Assembly: GCA_016710335.1 (NCBI GenBank)
Contig: JADJXQ010000024.1
Coordinates: forward strand, 126,001 to 190,000
Length of the DNA stretch: 64,000 nucleotides
Origin: Rhodospirillales bacterium
GTDB taxonomy: Bacteria > Pseudomonadota > Alphaproteobacteria > Rhodospirillales > Defluviicoccaceae
Direction of reading: 5' to 3'
How positions within the stretch are numbered: position 1 is the first letter of the stretch; every line of letters begins with the position of its first letter. The notes under the pieces are model-generated. The model was given only the letters and a program-made list of their open reading frames with translations, made no database searches and was not told the origin of the DNA. The position numbers and the translations under genes are program-made. Of this stretch, positions 9,763 through 19,513 are shown piece after piece.

Positions 9763-10103
9763 CAGCGGATCCGTCGGACGCCCGCATCCTCGATCGGCTG
9801 TTCGCGGTCATCGAGAGCCGCCGCGGCGCCGGCGCCGATACGTCCTACACGGCGCGGCTGCTGGCCGGGGGCCCCGCGCTGGCCGCCCGCAAGATGGGAG
9901 AAGAGGCGATCGAGACGCTCGTCGCCGCGCTTCATGATGGCGGGGACAAGGCGACCTTGGAAAGCGCCGACCTCCTCTACCATCTCTTGGTGCTGTGGGC
10001 GGCGATAGGGGTGCGGCCCGACGACGTGTGGGCGGAGCTGTCGCGACGCGAGGGCACCTCTGGCCTGGCCGAAAAAGCTTCGCGGAAGCCGACGTCGGGG
10101 TGA
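9759..10103 (+). CDS. hisE: Phosphoribosyl-ATP pyrophosphatase
   Basis: Hydrolyses phosphoribosyl-ATP to phosphoribosyl-AMP, the second step of histidine synthesis. The 114-residue all-alpha MazG-like protein has the metal-binding pattern [14 protein letters not shown] and [13 protein letters not shown]. The reading frame is open far upstream, but ATG 9759, overlapping the hisF stop, gives the family length. Last his gene of the cluster; the HIT gene follows after ten bases. Confidence 0.95.
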   Translation: MTADPSDARILDRLFAVIESRRGAGADTSYTARLLAGGPALAARKMGEEAIETLVAALHDGGDKATLESADLLYHLLVLWAAIGVRPDDVWAELSRREGTSGLAEKASRKPTSG

Positions 10104-10113
10104 GGGAGAACGG

Positions 10114-10482
10114 ATGATGGCCTACGATGACACCAACGTGTTTGCGAAGATCCTGCGCGGCGAGATCCCTTGCGACAAGGTCTACGAGGACGAGCACGCG
10201 CTCGCCTTCCACGACATCCAGCCGCAGTCGCCGATCCACGTGCTGGTGATCCCGAAAGGCCCGTACGTGTCGATGGACGATTTCACGCTCGATGCGCCGC
10301 CGGAGCTGATCGCCGGCTTCTTTCGCGCCGTCGGCCAAGTCGCGCGCCAGCTCGGCGCGGTCGACAAGGGCTACCGCGTCCTCGCCAACACCGGCCCCGA
10401 CGCCCACCAGGAAGTCATGCACGTCCACGTCCACATCTTCGCCGGCCGCGACCTCGGCGGCATGATCCGGCGCTCAAGCTGA
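10114..10482 (+). CDS. HIT (histidine triad) family protein, HinT type
   Basis: Histidine-triad nucleotide phosphoramidase/hydrolase of the HinT group, cytoplasmic. The 122-residue protein shows FAKILRGEIPCDKVYED at the start and the triad HVHVH at residues 103-107 followed by IFAGRDLGGM. Two ATGs in tandem (10114, 10117) could both start it; a GGAGAA lies just upstream. It follows hisE closely, as in many relatives, so it is probably cotranscribed. Its stop overlaps the next gene (TGATG). Confidence 0.95.
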   Translation: MMAYDDTNVFAKILRGEIPCDKVYEDEHALAFHDIQPQSPIHVLVIPKGPYVSMDDFTLDAPPELIAGFFRAVGQVARQLGAVDKGYRVLANTGPDAHQEVMHVHVHIFAGRDLGGMIRRSS

Positions 10483-10985
10483 TGGCGTCCGAGGGGCGCA
10501 TGCCGCGGCACACCGGCGGCTGCCAGTGCGGCGCCGTGCGCTATGCCTTGTACGCCGAGCCGGAGGGCGTGCACATTTGCCATTGTCGCATGTGCCAAAA
10601 GGCCGTGGGAAATGCTTTCGCCGCCCTTGCACCGGTGCAGCGGGAGGCTTTTGCGTGGACACGGGGCACACCTGCCTATTACAGCAGCTCCAACCTCGTC
10701 AAGCGCGGTTACTGCGCTCGCTGCGGGACGCCATTGTCGTTCGAATACCGGGACGGCGACGAGTTCGACGTGACGATCGGCAGCCTCGATCATCCCGAAC
10801 GCACGCCGCCGACCCGCCAGTACGGCATCGAGAGCCGCGTGCACTGGATCGACTCCATCGACAACCTGCCGCGAGCGAAGACCGAAGACGACATGACCGC
10901 CGAGCGCCAGGCGCAGTTGCGAGTTTTCCAGCATCCCGATCACGATACCGACGACGACTGGACTTGGGATGCGATGAGCCGGTGA
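10482..10985 (+). CDS. GFA family (glutathione-dependent formaldehyde-activating enzyme/CENP-V domain) protein
   Basis: Zinc-binding beta-tent protein related to Gfa; most members have no proven substrate. The 167-residue product has the expected cysteines: Cys14 and Cys16 (GGCQCGAVRY), Cys33, 35 and 38 (CHCRMC), and Cys78 and 81 (CARCGTPL). ATG 10482 overlaps the HIT stop; ATG 10500, preceded by GAGGGG, would give the more typical start MPRHTGGCQCG and is a real alternative. The C-terminal 40 residues are acidic. Formaldehyde activation should not be assumed. Confidence 0.87.
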   Translation: MASEGRMPRHTGGCQCGAVRYALYAEPEGVHICHCRMCQKAVGNAFAALAPVQREAFAWTRGTPAYYSSSNLVKRGYCARCGTPLSFEYRDGDEFDVTIGSLDHPERTPPTRQYGIESRVHWIDSIDNLPRAKTEDDMTAERQAQLRVFQHPDHDTDDDWTWDAMSR

Positions 10986-11075
10986 GCGTACGGCCGCGGA
11001 TCAGGAGCAATCCGCCATTCAATTCGACCTTTGACTACCGCTGCAACGCCCGCCGCAACGTCGATCCGATAGCCT

Positions 11076-12062
11076 TCATTCGTCGCGCTGATCGAGGGCG
11101 TGCCGGGCAGCGCCGTGGAGGGCCGCCATCGGGTCGAGGATGACGTGGATCGGCACGTTGGAGACGAGGTCGGCGAATCGACCCTTGTTCCGCACCGCCG
11201 CCAGGAAATCCGCCTGCTGCAGACGCGACAGGATGCGGGGCGGGATGCCGCCGCCGAGATAGATCCCGCCGGTCGTCAACAGCTTTAGGGCCGTGTTGCC
11301 GACAATGCCGCCGAGAATGCGGACGAACATGTCGAGCGCGGCGACGCACGCGTCGGCGGATCGCTCGAGCGCGGTGTTGACGATCACCGGCGTCGGGTCG
11401 TCGGCTTCCGAGAGCGCCTTGCGCAGCCAATCGGGCTCGTGGTATCGACCGGTGCTGCGCACGTAGTCCATGAGATTGGGAATGCCGCTGCCCGAGCACA
11501 CGCGCTCGTTGCTGACGTGTCCGAAGCGGTGCTGCATGAATGCCAGTAACTCGATCTGCTCCGGCGTCGCAGGCGCGAATGAGGCGTGACCCCCCTCCGT
11601 CGCATGGGGTCGATAATTCGTTCCAGTCCATGCCAGAAACGACACCCCGAGCCCCGTTCCGGGCGCGACGACGGCGATGGTGCCGCCGGGCGCGGGCCGG
11701 CCGGGGTTGAGGGTGTGCAGGTGCGCTGCGCCCAATCCCGGAACAGCGTAAGCGATGGCCTCCAAGTCGTTAAGGAGATGGACGCGCGGGATTTCGAACC
11801 GGGCGGCGAGCGCCTCGGCATCGATCACCCAAGGAAGATTGGTGATTTGGCTGCGACCGCCGATCACCGGACCGGCCACGCCGAAGCTGGCCCGGGTGGG
11901 TTTGGCGCCGGTCGTGGACAGAAAGCTGCTGACCACGTCTTCGAAGGCGGCATGCGCGTCGCTGACGAACAATTCTTCCGCAAGCGGACGCTCGATCCCG
12001 GCTTCCGGCTCGTAGAGGGCGAGGACCGTCTTTGTCCCGCCGATATCGCCGGCGAGGATCAT
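11076..12062 (-). CDS. glk: Glucokinase
   Basis: ATP-dependent phosphorylation of glucose to glucose-6-phosphate in the cytoplasm. The 328-residue protein belongs to the bacterial Glk family: phosphate-binding GDIGGTKT (5-12), catalytic Asp99 in [18 protein letters not shown] (134-141) and the glucose-binding EGGHASF (155-161). The start overlaps the gshB stop as ATGA. Pairing glk with glutathione synthetase is not a usual arrangement. It ends 90 bases from the convergent GFA gene. Confidence 0.93.
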   Translation of the reverse strand: MILAGDIGGTKTVLALYEPEAGIERPLAEELFVSDAHAAFEDVVSSFLSTTGAKPTRASFGVAGPVIGGRSQITNLPWVIDAEALAARFEIPRVHLLNDLEAIAYAVPGLGAAHLHTLNPGRPAPGGTIAVVAPGTGLGVSFLAWTGTNYRPHATEGGHASFAPATPEQIELLAFMQHRFGHVSNERVCSGSGIPNLMDYVRSTGRYHEPDWLRKALSEADDPTPVIVNTALERSADACVAALDMFVRILGGIVGNTALKLLTTGGIYLGGGIPPRILSRLQQADFLAAVRNKGRFADLVSNVPIHVILDPMAALHGAARHALDQRDE

Positions 12063-13036
12063 GACGCCCTCGCCCGACCGGAAGCGGCGCGGCTGTCATG
12101 GAAGCGCTGCTCGAAGGCGTCCCAAAGCTGCGCCTCCAGCGAGACATCATCGAACCGGCCGATTTCCTGGATGCCGGTCGGCGAGGTAACGTTGATCTCG
12201 GTGAGGTAGTCACCGATCACGTCGATGCCGACGAAGATCAGCCCGAGTTCCCGCAATTGCGGGCCGATGGCCTCGCAGATGTCGTGTTCGCGCGGCGTCA
12301 GCGTCGACTTGAGAGCCTTGCCGCCGACGTGAAGATTGGCGCGCGCCTCGCCCTCGGCCGGGACCCGCGTCAGGGCGCCGGCGGGGCGGCCCTCAATGAG
12401 GATAATGCGCTTGTCCCCCTGCCGCACCTCCGGGAGGTAGGCCTGGACCACCACCGGTTCCCGGTAGAGCCTGGTAAACATCTCCAGCAGCGCGTTCAGA
12501 TTATCGTCGGCCGGATCGACGTGAAAAACCCCGGCGCCTCCGTTGCCGAACAGCGGCTTGATGATGATGTCCCGGTGCTCGCGGCGGAAATCGATGATGT
12601 GCTCGCGATCGGACGTAATCAGGGTCGGGGGCATCAACTCCGGGAAATGCGCGACGAACAGCTTTTCCGGCGCGTTTCGGACCGAAACCGGGTCGTTGAC
12701 CACGTAGGTCGCCGGGTGCACGTGCTGGAGCAGGTGCGTCGCGGTGATGTACGCCATGTCGAACGGCGGATCCTGGCGCATCAGCACGATGTCGACGTCG
12801 GCGAGGTCGATGATCTCCGGTTCGCCTAACGCGAAATGCCGCTCCACCGAGCGCCACACCTGCAGCGGCCGCGCGCGCGCGACGATCCTGCCCTTCACAA
12901 GCGACAGGTCTTGCGGCAGGTAGTGAAACAGCCTGTGATCGCGCCGCTGCGCTTCCAGCGCCAGAGCGAACGTGCTGTCCGCGCTGATGTCGATGCGATC
13001 GATCGGATCCATCTGGATGGCCACGTCAAGGCCCAT
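12059..13036 (-). CDS. gshB: Glutathione synthetase
   Basis: ATP-dependent ligation of gamma-glutamylcysteine and glycine. The 325-residue protein is of the prokaryotic GshB type: N-terminal domain with [12 protein letters not shown] (86-97), ATP-grasp glycine-rich loop FGNGGAGVF (163-171), and the C-terminal metal/ATP site [12 protein letters not shown]. First gene of a two-gene minus-strand operon with glk. About 220 bases separate it from the divergent glutamate dehydrogenase gene. Confidence 0.96.
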   Translation of the reverse strand: MGLDVAIQMDPIDRIDISADSTFALALEAQRRDHRLFHYLPQDLSLVKGRIVARARPLQVWRSVERHFALGEPEIIDLADVDIVLMRQDPPFDMAYITATHLLQHVHPATYVVNDPVSVRNAPEKLFVAHFPELMPPTLITSDREHIIDFRREHRDIIIKPLFGNGGAGVFHVDPADDNLNALLEMFTRLYREPVVVQAYLPEVRQGDKRIILIEGRPAGALTRVPAEGEARANLHVGGKALKSTLTPREHDICEAIGPQLRELGLIFVGIDVIGDYLTEINVTSPTGIQEIGRFDDVSLEAQLWDAFEQRFHDSRAASGRARAS

Positions 13037-13167
13037 GCTGCGTCCTCATCTCGAAGCCAGGCTGCATGTCGTTACGCAGGCTGGCGGAGCAACCGGACTT
13101 AAAGGCCGCCGCCGGCCGCGTCAATGCGACACCGCCGCGCTTGCTTTGGGGCCCGGTAACCGCGGGA

Positions 13168-13196
13168 TTGTCGGCATCGTGTGGATCTGGTGTAAC
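13168..13196 (+). promoter_or_regulatory. Candidate promoter for the NAD-glutamate dehydrogenase gene
   Basis: TTGTCG (13168-13173) and TGTAAC (13191-13196) are spaced by 17 bases in the gshB/gdh intergenic region, 60 bases ahead of the gdh start. Both hexamers are partial matches to the RpoD consensus, so this is only a candidate. Confidence 0.3.
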
Positions 13197-13255
13197 ATGC
13201 AGTAGGCCCACAGCGCCATGCCGCCGCGAATGAGCCGAAAACGGGAGGAAGCAGC

Positions 13256-16200
13256 ATGCCCCAGTCTACGGAGTCGCACCGCAACGACCTTATCAACAAG
13301 GCCACCGAATGCGCGACCCGCCGTCTCGGTGAGGCGGAAGCCGCCGTCGTGGCCGAGTTCGTGCGCCGGTACTACGCGCATGTTCCGCCGTACGATCTGC
13401 GCGGCGAGAGCCCGGACGCCATCTTCGGCGCGGCATTTTCCCACTTCCGCCTGGGAGCCCGCCGCAAGCCCGGGGAAGACATCGTGCGTGTTTACAATCC
13501 GCGCCTCGACGAGCACGGATGGCGATGCGAGCACACCGTGGTTGAGGTCGTCACCGACGACATGCCGTTTTTGGTCGATTCCGTCACGGCCAGGCTCAAC
13601 CAGGAAGCCCTGACGGTGCACCTGGTCATCCACCCGATCTTCACCGTCCGCCGCGATAACCAAGGCGTGTTCAACGGGCTCGCCGCGAACGGCGCCGACG
13701 GAGCGCTTGCGGAGTCGTTCATGCGTATCGAGGTCACCCATCAGTCGGGCGACATCCTGGAGACGATCGCCGGCCGCATCCGCCGCGTTCTCAAAGACGT
13801 TCGAAGCGCGGTATCGGATTGGGAGCCGATGCGCGAGCGCCTGAAGGAAAGCACCGAGACGCTAGAGGCGAACGCGCCGGCTTGGCCGGCCGAAGCGGTT
13901 GCCGAGATCCGCGAGTTCCTGGAGTGGCTCTATAAGGAGCATTTCACGCTGCTGGGATACCGGGAATACCGCATTGAGGGCGGCGGCGACGCGCCGAAGA
14001 TCTCGATCGTCGAGGGCTCCGGCCTCGGCATTCTCCGCGACCCGGCCGTCTTCGTGTTCGACGAGGCGGTGGACGCAAGTGTGCTGCCGCGGGCGCTTCG
14101 CATGTTCGTGGTCGAGCGCCAGCTCCTTGTCTTGACCAAGACGGATCTGAGGTCGACCGTCCACCGCACCGTGCCGATGGACGCCATCGGCATCAAGCTG
14201 TTCGACGCGGAAGGCCGCGTGGTCGGCCATCGCATGTTCGTCGGGCTGTTCACCTCGTCCGCCTACACTCAGTCGCCGATGGCCATTCCGCTGCTGCGGA
14301 GCCGCGTCAAAAAGGCGATCGAGCGCGCCGGCTTCGAGCCGAGGAGCCACGACGGCAAGGCGCTTCTCAATATTCTGGAGACGTTTCCGCGGGACGAACT
14401 GTTCCAGGTCGACTACGAGCACCTCTACCGCACCGCCGTCGGCATCCACAATCTGCAGGATCGGCAGAAGGCGGCGCTGTTCATTCGCCGGGACGACTAC
14501 GAGCGTTACGTCACCTGCCTGGTCTACGTCCCGAGCGACCGCTACAACACCCAGCTCCGCCTCACCATTCAGACCATCCTCGAGCGGGCGTTCAATGGCG
14601 AGGTGATGTCCCAGTATTCGGAGGTCGGCGACTCGCCGCTCGCCCGTCTCTACATGATCATCCGCACCGTCACCGGGCAGATCCCGGAATACGAGGCGAG
14701 CGAGCTGGAAGCGCAGATCGTCGACGCGACCCGCACCTGGTCGGATCTCCTCAAGGGATCGCTCATCGCCGCTCACGGCGAAGAGGAGGGGCACATTCTC
14801 TTTCAGCGCTATTGCGACGCCTTCCCGCCCGGCTACCAAGCGGAGTTCAATGCCGACGAGGCGGTCGCCGACATCGAGCGCATCGAAATACTGATGGTGA
14901 CTCACGAGATCGAGATGACCCTGTATCGGCCGTTCGAGGTCGCCGAGCATCGTATGCGTTTCAAGGTGTACCGTCCGAAACAGCCGATCATCCTCTCGGA
15001 AGTCTTGCCGATGCTGGAGCATCTCGGGCTCCGGGTGATCGACGAGATCCCCTACGCCGTACCGATCCCCAACAGCGACGTCCGCCTGGTGATGATCCAC
15101 GATTTCGGGCTGGAGACCCGGAGCGGCCAGCCGATCGACATGGCGGCGATCCGAGATTCATTCAAACAGGCGTTTCTCAACGTCTGGTGCGGCAACGCCG
15201 AGAGCGACCGGTTCAACAGCCTCGTTCTCGAAGCGCGCATGTCCGCCCGCGAGGTTACGGTGATCCGCGCCTATTCCCGCTACCTGCGGCAGGCCGGCAT
15301 CGCGTTCTCCCAAAGCTACATGCAGGACGCCCTTCTCAACAACGCCTCCTTGGCCCGACTGACGGTCGACCTGTTCAAGACCATGTTCGATCCCGCCATC
15401 GAGACGGGGCGCGAGCAGAAAGTCGAGGCCGTTGCCAAAGCGCTCAACGCAGGGCTCGAAAATGTGGAAAGCGCCGACGAGGACCGGATCCTGCGGCGCT
15501 TCTTTAATGCGGTGCAGTCGACGCTGCGCACCAACTATTTCCAGCGGGGCGCCGACGGCGCTCCCAAGCCGTATCTGTCGTTCAAGATCGACAGCCGCGC
15601 CGTCGCCGAACTGCCGCTGCCGCGGCCGATGGTGGAGGTTTTCGTCTACTCACCGCGCATGGAGGGCATCCACCTGCGCGGCGGAAAGGTGGCCCGCGGC
15701 GGCATCCGCTGGTCCGACCGGCGGGAGGACTTCCGCACCGAGATCCTCGGCCTGATGAAGGCGCAGATGGTCAAGAACGTCGTCATCGTGCCCGTGGGCT
15801 CGAAGGGCGGCTTCATCGTCAAGCGGCCGCCGGCGACTGGCGACCGCGAAGCCATTCAGGCCGAAGGTATCGAATGCTACAAGTCGCTGATCCGCGGCAT
15901 CCTCGACCTGACCGACAACCGGGTCGGCGGCCAAGTGGTGCCGCCCGAGGATGTGGTTCGCCGTGACGACGACGACCCCTACCTGGTGGTCGCCGCCGAC
16001 AAGGGCACCGCGACCTTCTCGGACATCGCCAACGGCGTCTCCAAGGAGTACGGGTTCTGGCTCGACGACGCCTTTGCTTCGGGCGGCAGCCAGGGCTACG
16101 ACCACAAGGCAATGGGCATCACCGCCCGCGGAGCCTGGGAGTCGGTCAAGCGGCACTTCCGGGAGATGGGCAAGGACATCCAGGCGGAGCCGTTCACCGT

Positions 16201-18085
16201 GGTCGGGGTTGGCGACATGTCGGGCGACGTGTTCGGCAACGGCATGCTGTTGTCGCCGTGCATCAAATTGTTGGGTGCGTTCAACCATCTGCACATCTTC
16301 GTGGACCCCGACCCCGATCCGGCGGTCAGCCTGAAGGAGCGCCAGCGCCTGTTCGCGCTGCCGCGCTCGAGCTGGAGCGACTACGACCACAACCTGATCT
16401 CCCAGGGCGGCGGCATTTTCGACCGCCGCGCCAAGACCCTGAATGTGTCCCCCGAAATCCGCGAGCGCTTCGGGCTCGGGTCCGACCATGTCAGGCCGAA
16501 TGACCTGATCCGCGCCATGCTTCGGGCTGAGGTCGAGCTGATGTGGTTCGGCGGCATCGGCACTTACGTCAAGGCGAGCTATGAGAGCGACACCGACGCG
16601 GGCGACCGGTCCAACGATGCGGTGCGCATCGACGGCCGCGAGCTTCGCTGCCAAGTCGTCGGCGAGGGCGCCAACCTCGCCTTCACGCAGAATGGCCGCA
16701 TCGAGTACGCGCTGGCCGGCGGGCGCATCAATACCGACTTCATCGACAACTCGGCCGGAGTCGACTGCTCCGACCACGAAGTCAACATCAAGATCCTGCT
16801 CGGGTCCGCCGTGAGAGACGGCGACATGACCGAAAAGCAGCGGAACCGGCTGCTTGCCGAGATGACCGATGAGGTCGCCGCTTTGGTGCTGCGGGACAAC
16901 TACCTGCAATCCCAGGCCATCACCCTGATCAAGGACGAAGGATTTTCGGCGCTGGAGAACCAGACGCGGCTGATGCGCATGTTCGAACGCCAGGGTCGCC
17001 TCGACCGTGAGGTTGAGTTCCTGCCGGAGGACGACGCCCTGGCCGAACGTATCGCGGCACGTCAAGGCTTGACGCGGCCCGAAATCGCGGTGCTGTTCGC
17101 CTACTGCAAGCTGTGGCTCTACGACAAGGTGCTAGAATCCGACTTACCGGACGATCGTCATTTGGCCGAGGACGTCGTCCGCTATTTCCCGACGCCCATC
17201 CAGAACGGGCAGCGGGAGCGCATTCGCGGTCACATCTTGCGGCGCGAGCTCATCGCCACCTCGATCACCAACAGCCTGATCAACCGCGTCGGCGGCACGT
17301 TCGTGACCGAGATCTCCGACAAATCTGGAATGCCGGCGGTCGACGTCGCTCGCGCCTACATCATTACCCGCGACGTGTTCGGGCTTCGCGATGTCTGGGT
17401 GCAGATCGAAGCTCTCGACAACCTGGTGCCGGCGGACGCGCAGTCGACGCTCCACCGCGACGCCCAGCGTCTGATCGAGCGCGGGACCATGTGGTTCCTC
17501 CGCAACGGCGGTAGCCCCATCGACATCACCCGCAACGTGGGCGCCTATAAGCAACCGGTCGCCGCCCTCGCCACCTGCATCGACTCTGTCCTGCCGGAGG
17601 AGATGAACGGCCGTATCCTTCATCGGGTCGGGCGATACACCGAAAGAGGCGTGCCGGAGAACTTGGCGCGCCAGATCGCCTACCTGATCGCCATGCCGTC
17701 GGCGTGCGACATCGTCCGCATCGCAGCGGCGCGCGGCATCGCCGTCGAGGACGTGGCGCGCTTGAACTTCGCTTTGGGCGAGTCCCTCGGCCTCGGGTGG
17801 CTTCGCTACCAGGCCGAGAAGATCTCCGCCATGAGCCACTGGCAGAAGCTGGCCGTCTCGGCGATCATCGAGGAGCTCTACAACCATCAGTGCGCGCTGA
17901 CCGTCCACGTGCTGGATACGGTCGGCAAGGCCGGGGACGGCGCCATCTCGGCGTGGACGGAGAACCGGGCCGCAGCGGTCGAGAGAGTGCGAGTGCTGCT
18001 CGGCGAGCTGGAGGCGTCAGGGCCGCTCGATCTGTCGATGCTCACGGTGGCGAGCCGACAGGTCGGCACCCTGGTTGCCGCCTGA
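13256..18085 (+). CDS. gdhZ: Large (about 180 kDa) NAD-specific glutamate dehydrogenase
   Basis: Oxidatively deaminates glutamate to 2-oxoglutarate with NAD; the large form is generally catabolic. The 1609-residue protein has long N-terminal regulatory regions (about 1-700, ACT-like), then the catalytic domain: GGIRWSDRREDFRTE from residue 815, VPVGSKGGF shortly after with the expected catalytic Lys, and the nucleotide-binding part with VVGVGDMSGDVFGNGM. A helical C-terminal domain of about 400 residues follows. Length is normal for the family and no frameshift is seen. GGGAGGA lies upstream of ATG 13256. The gene appears to be monocistronic. Confidence 0.96.
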   Translation: MPQSTESHRNDLINKATECATRRLGEAEAAVVAEFVRRYYAHVPPYDLRGESPDAIFGAAFSHFRLGARRKPGEDIVRVYNPRLDEHGWRCEHTVVEVVTDDMPFLVDSVTARLNQEALTVHLVIHPIFTVRRDNQGVFNGLAANGADGALAESFMRIEVTHQSGDILETIAGRIRRVLKDVRSAVSDWEPMRERLKESTETLEANAPAWPAEAVAEIREFLEWLYKEHFTLLGYREYRIEGGGDAPKISIVEGSGLGILRDPAVFVFDEAVDASVLPRALRMFVVERQLLVLTKTDLRSTVHRTVPMDAIGIKLFDAEGRVVGHRMFVGLFTSSAYTQSPMAIPLLRSRVKKAIERAGFEPRSHDGKALLNILETFPRDELFQVDYEHLYRTAVGIHNLQDRQKAALFIRRDDYERYVTCLVYVPSDRYNTQLRLTIQTILERAFNGEVMSQYSEVGDSPLARLYMIIRTVTGQIPEYEASELEAQIVDATRTWSDLLKGSLIAAHGEEEGHILFQRYCDAFPPGYQAEFNADEAVADIERIEILMVTHEIEMTLYRPFEVAEHRMRFKVYRPKQPIILSEVLPMLEHLGLRVIDEIPYAVPIPNSDVRLVMIHDFGLETRSGQPIDMAAIRDSFKQAFLNVWCGNAESDRFNSLVLEARMSAREVTVIRAYSRYLRQAGIAFSQSYMQDALLNNASLARLTVDLFKTMFDPAIETGREQKVEAVAKALNAGLENVESADEDRILRRFFNAVQSTLRTNYFQRGADGAPKPYLSFKIDSRAVAELPLPRPMVEVFVYSPRMEGIHLRGGKVARGGIRWSDRREDFRTEILGLMKAQMVKNVVIVPVGSKGGFIVKRPPATGDREAIQAEGIECYKSLIRGILDLTDNRVGGQVVPPEDVVRRDDDDPYLVVAADKGTATFSDIANGVSKEYGFWLDDAFASGGSQGYDHKAMGITARGAWESVKRHFREMGKDIQAEPFTVVGVGDMSGDVFGNGMLLSPCIKLLGAFNHLHIFVDPDPDPAVSLKERQRLFALPRSSWSDYDHNLISQGGGIFDRRAKTLNVSPEIRERFGLGSDHVRPNDLIRAMLRAEVELMWFGGIGTYVKASYESDTDAGDRSNDAVRIDGRELRCQVVGEGANLAFTQNGRIEYALAGGRINTDFIDNSAGVDCSDHEVNIKILLGSAVRDGDMTEKQRNRLLAEMTDEVAALVLRDNYLQSQAITLIKDEGFSALENQTRLMRMFERQGRLDREVEFLPEDDALAERIAARQGLTRPEIAVLFAYCKLWLYDKVLESDLPDDRHLAEDVVRYFPTPIQNGQRERIRGHILRRELIATSITNSLINRVGGTFVTEISDKSGMPAVDVARAYIITRDVFGLRDVWVQIEALDNLVPADAQSTLHRDAQRLIERGTMWFLRNGGSPIDITRNVGAYKQPVAALATCIDSVLPEEMNGRILHRVGRYTERGVPENLARQIAYLIAMPSACDIVRIAAARGIAVEDVARLNFALGESLGLGWLRYQAEKISAMSHWQKLAVSAIIEELYNHQCALTVHVLDTVGKAGDGAISAWTENRAAAVERVRVLLGELEASGPLDLSMLTVASRQVGTLVAA

Positions 18086-18095
18086 AGGCTGCGCC

Positions 18096-18164
18096 ACTCA
18101 CCCTCGCTCTCACCCTTCCGCGGATCCCTCCCTCTCCCGTTCGCGGGAGAGGGCCCGGGTGAGG
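18096..18164 (+). repeat. Extragenic palindromic (REP-like) element
   Basis: A perfect 10-base stem with a TTCG loop (arms 18130-18139 and 18144-18153, CCCTCTCCCG / CGGGAGAGGG), framed by CTCACCC upstream and GGGTGAGG downstream. The composition and nested layout match the short palindromic repeats scattered between genes in many GC-rich proteobacteria. There is no T run, so it is not a classical terminator, though it may stop or stabilise the gdh transcript. It is the only copy I see in the window. Confidence 0.75.
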
Positions 18165-18221
18165 ATAATAAGGCACCGCCGGTGAGCCGATCGTCATGAG
18201 TACCGGAACAGGGACCGGCTG

Positions 18222-19511
18222 TTGATAAGCGCTCTGACAAAAACCAGCGTTGAACACGGACCTGGCCGCCTCGCGCTCGCGTCCTGGTGCCTTTACGACT
18301 GGGCGACGCAGGGGTTCCCGACGATCATCATCACCTTCGTGTTCGCCACCTACTTCACCAAGGTCGTGGCGCCGGATCCGGTGACCGGCACCGAGTTGTG
18401 GGGCAACGCGCTGAGTGCGTCTGCGCTTCTGGTGGCGATCTCCAGCCCGCTGCTCGGCGCCATCGCCGATCAGATCGGGCGGCAGAAACCATGGCTGCTG
18501 GCCTCCACGGTGGTCTGCGTAGCCGCCGTCGCTTTGCTTTGGTTCACCCGCGGCGATCCGTCTTCGATGCTGTGGGCGCTCGCCTTCGTCGCCATCGGCA
18601 ATGTCGCGTTCGAGACGGCGATGGTGTTCTACAACGCCATGCTGCCGAACCTGGCGCCCCGCGGCAAGATCGGTCGCCTGTCGGGCTGGGGCTGGGGACT
18701 TGGCTACGCCGGCGGTGTCATGCTTCTGGTGCTCAGCCTGACGGCGTTTGTGCAGGCGGACCGGCCCGCTCTCGGCCTCGACACGGAAGCGTGGGAGCAC
18801 GTGCGCGCCACGCCGCTGCTGGTCGCCGCGTGGATGGCGGTGTTCTCCATCCCGCTGTTCCTGTTCACCCCGGACGGCCAAGCGACCGGCGTCGGTCTGG
18901 CGGCGGCGGCGCGCGGCGGCCTCCGCACCTTGATCGCGACCCTCCGGCGCATCCGCTCCTACCGCCAGATCGCCCTCTACCTCTTTGCCCGCATGATCTA
19001 CACGGACGGCCTCAACACGCTGTTCATCTTCGGAGGCATTTACGCGGCCGGACAGTTCGGTATGGCGTTGGACGAAATCGTGCTGTTCGGCATTGCTCTC
19101 AACGTCACCGCCGGCCTCGGCGCCGCCGCGTTCGCCTGGGTCGACGACTGGATCGGCGCCAAGCGCACCATCCTGATCTCGGTCGCGGCAATCATCGTCC
19201 TGGCCGTCGGCCTGCTGCTGGTCGAGGAGAAGGCCTGGTTCTGGTTCCTCGGCGCGCCGATCGGTATCTTTTTCGGCCCCGCCCAGTCTGCCAGCCGCTC
19301 GTTCATGGCGCGCCTCGCGCCCAAGCACTTGCGCACCGAGATGTTCGGCCTCTACGCGTTCTCGGGCAAGGCGACCGCCTTTTTGGGACCCTTCGTTGTG
19401 GCGACGGTCACCGGCTGGACAGGAAGCCAGCGGGCCGGCATGGCCACCATCCTGGTGTTCCTGGTCGCCGGCATGGCACTGTTGCTGCCCGTCCGCGACG
19501 TGCGGGAGTAA
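18222..19511 (+). CDS. MFS transporter, UMF1 (Atg22-like) family
   Basis: Twelve-helix inner-membrane transporter of the UMF1 family, which includes fungal Atg22; substrates in bacteria are mostly undetermined. The 429-residue protein opens with SWCLYDWATQGFPTIIITFVF, typical of the family, and has LLGAIADQIGRQKPW between helices 2 and 3. The best start is TTG 18222 since no ATG or GTG fits; a nine-codon mini-ORF (ATG 18196) ends over this TTG. fetAB-like genes follow at once (two bases), suggesting one operon. Confidence 0.87.
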   Translation: MISALTKTSVEHGPGRLALASWCLYDWATQGFPTIIITFVFATYFTKVVAPDPVTGTELWGNALSASALLVAISSPLLGAIADQIGRQKPWLLASTVVCVAAVALLWFTRGDPSSMLWALAFVAIGNVAFETAMVFYNAMLPNLAPRGKIGRLSGWGWGLGYAGGVMLLVLSLTAFVQADRPALGLDTEAWEHVRATPLLVAAWMAVFSIPLFLFTPDGQATGVGLAAAARGGLRTLIATLRRIRSYRQIALYLFARMIYTDGLNTLFIFGGIYAAGQFGMALDEIVLFGIALNVTAGLGAAAFAWVDDWIGAKRTILISVAAIIVLAVGLLLVEEKAWFWFLGAPIGIFFGPAQSASRSFMARLAPKHLRTEMFGLYAFSGKATAFLGPFVVATVTGWTGSQRAGMATILVFLVAGMALLLPVRDVRE

Positions 19512-19513
19512 TC

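Noticed and set aside
15650..17065. A 471-codon antisense frame inside gdhZ
   Set aside because: Antisense shadow of the conserved catalytic domain.
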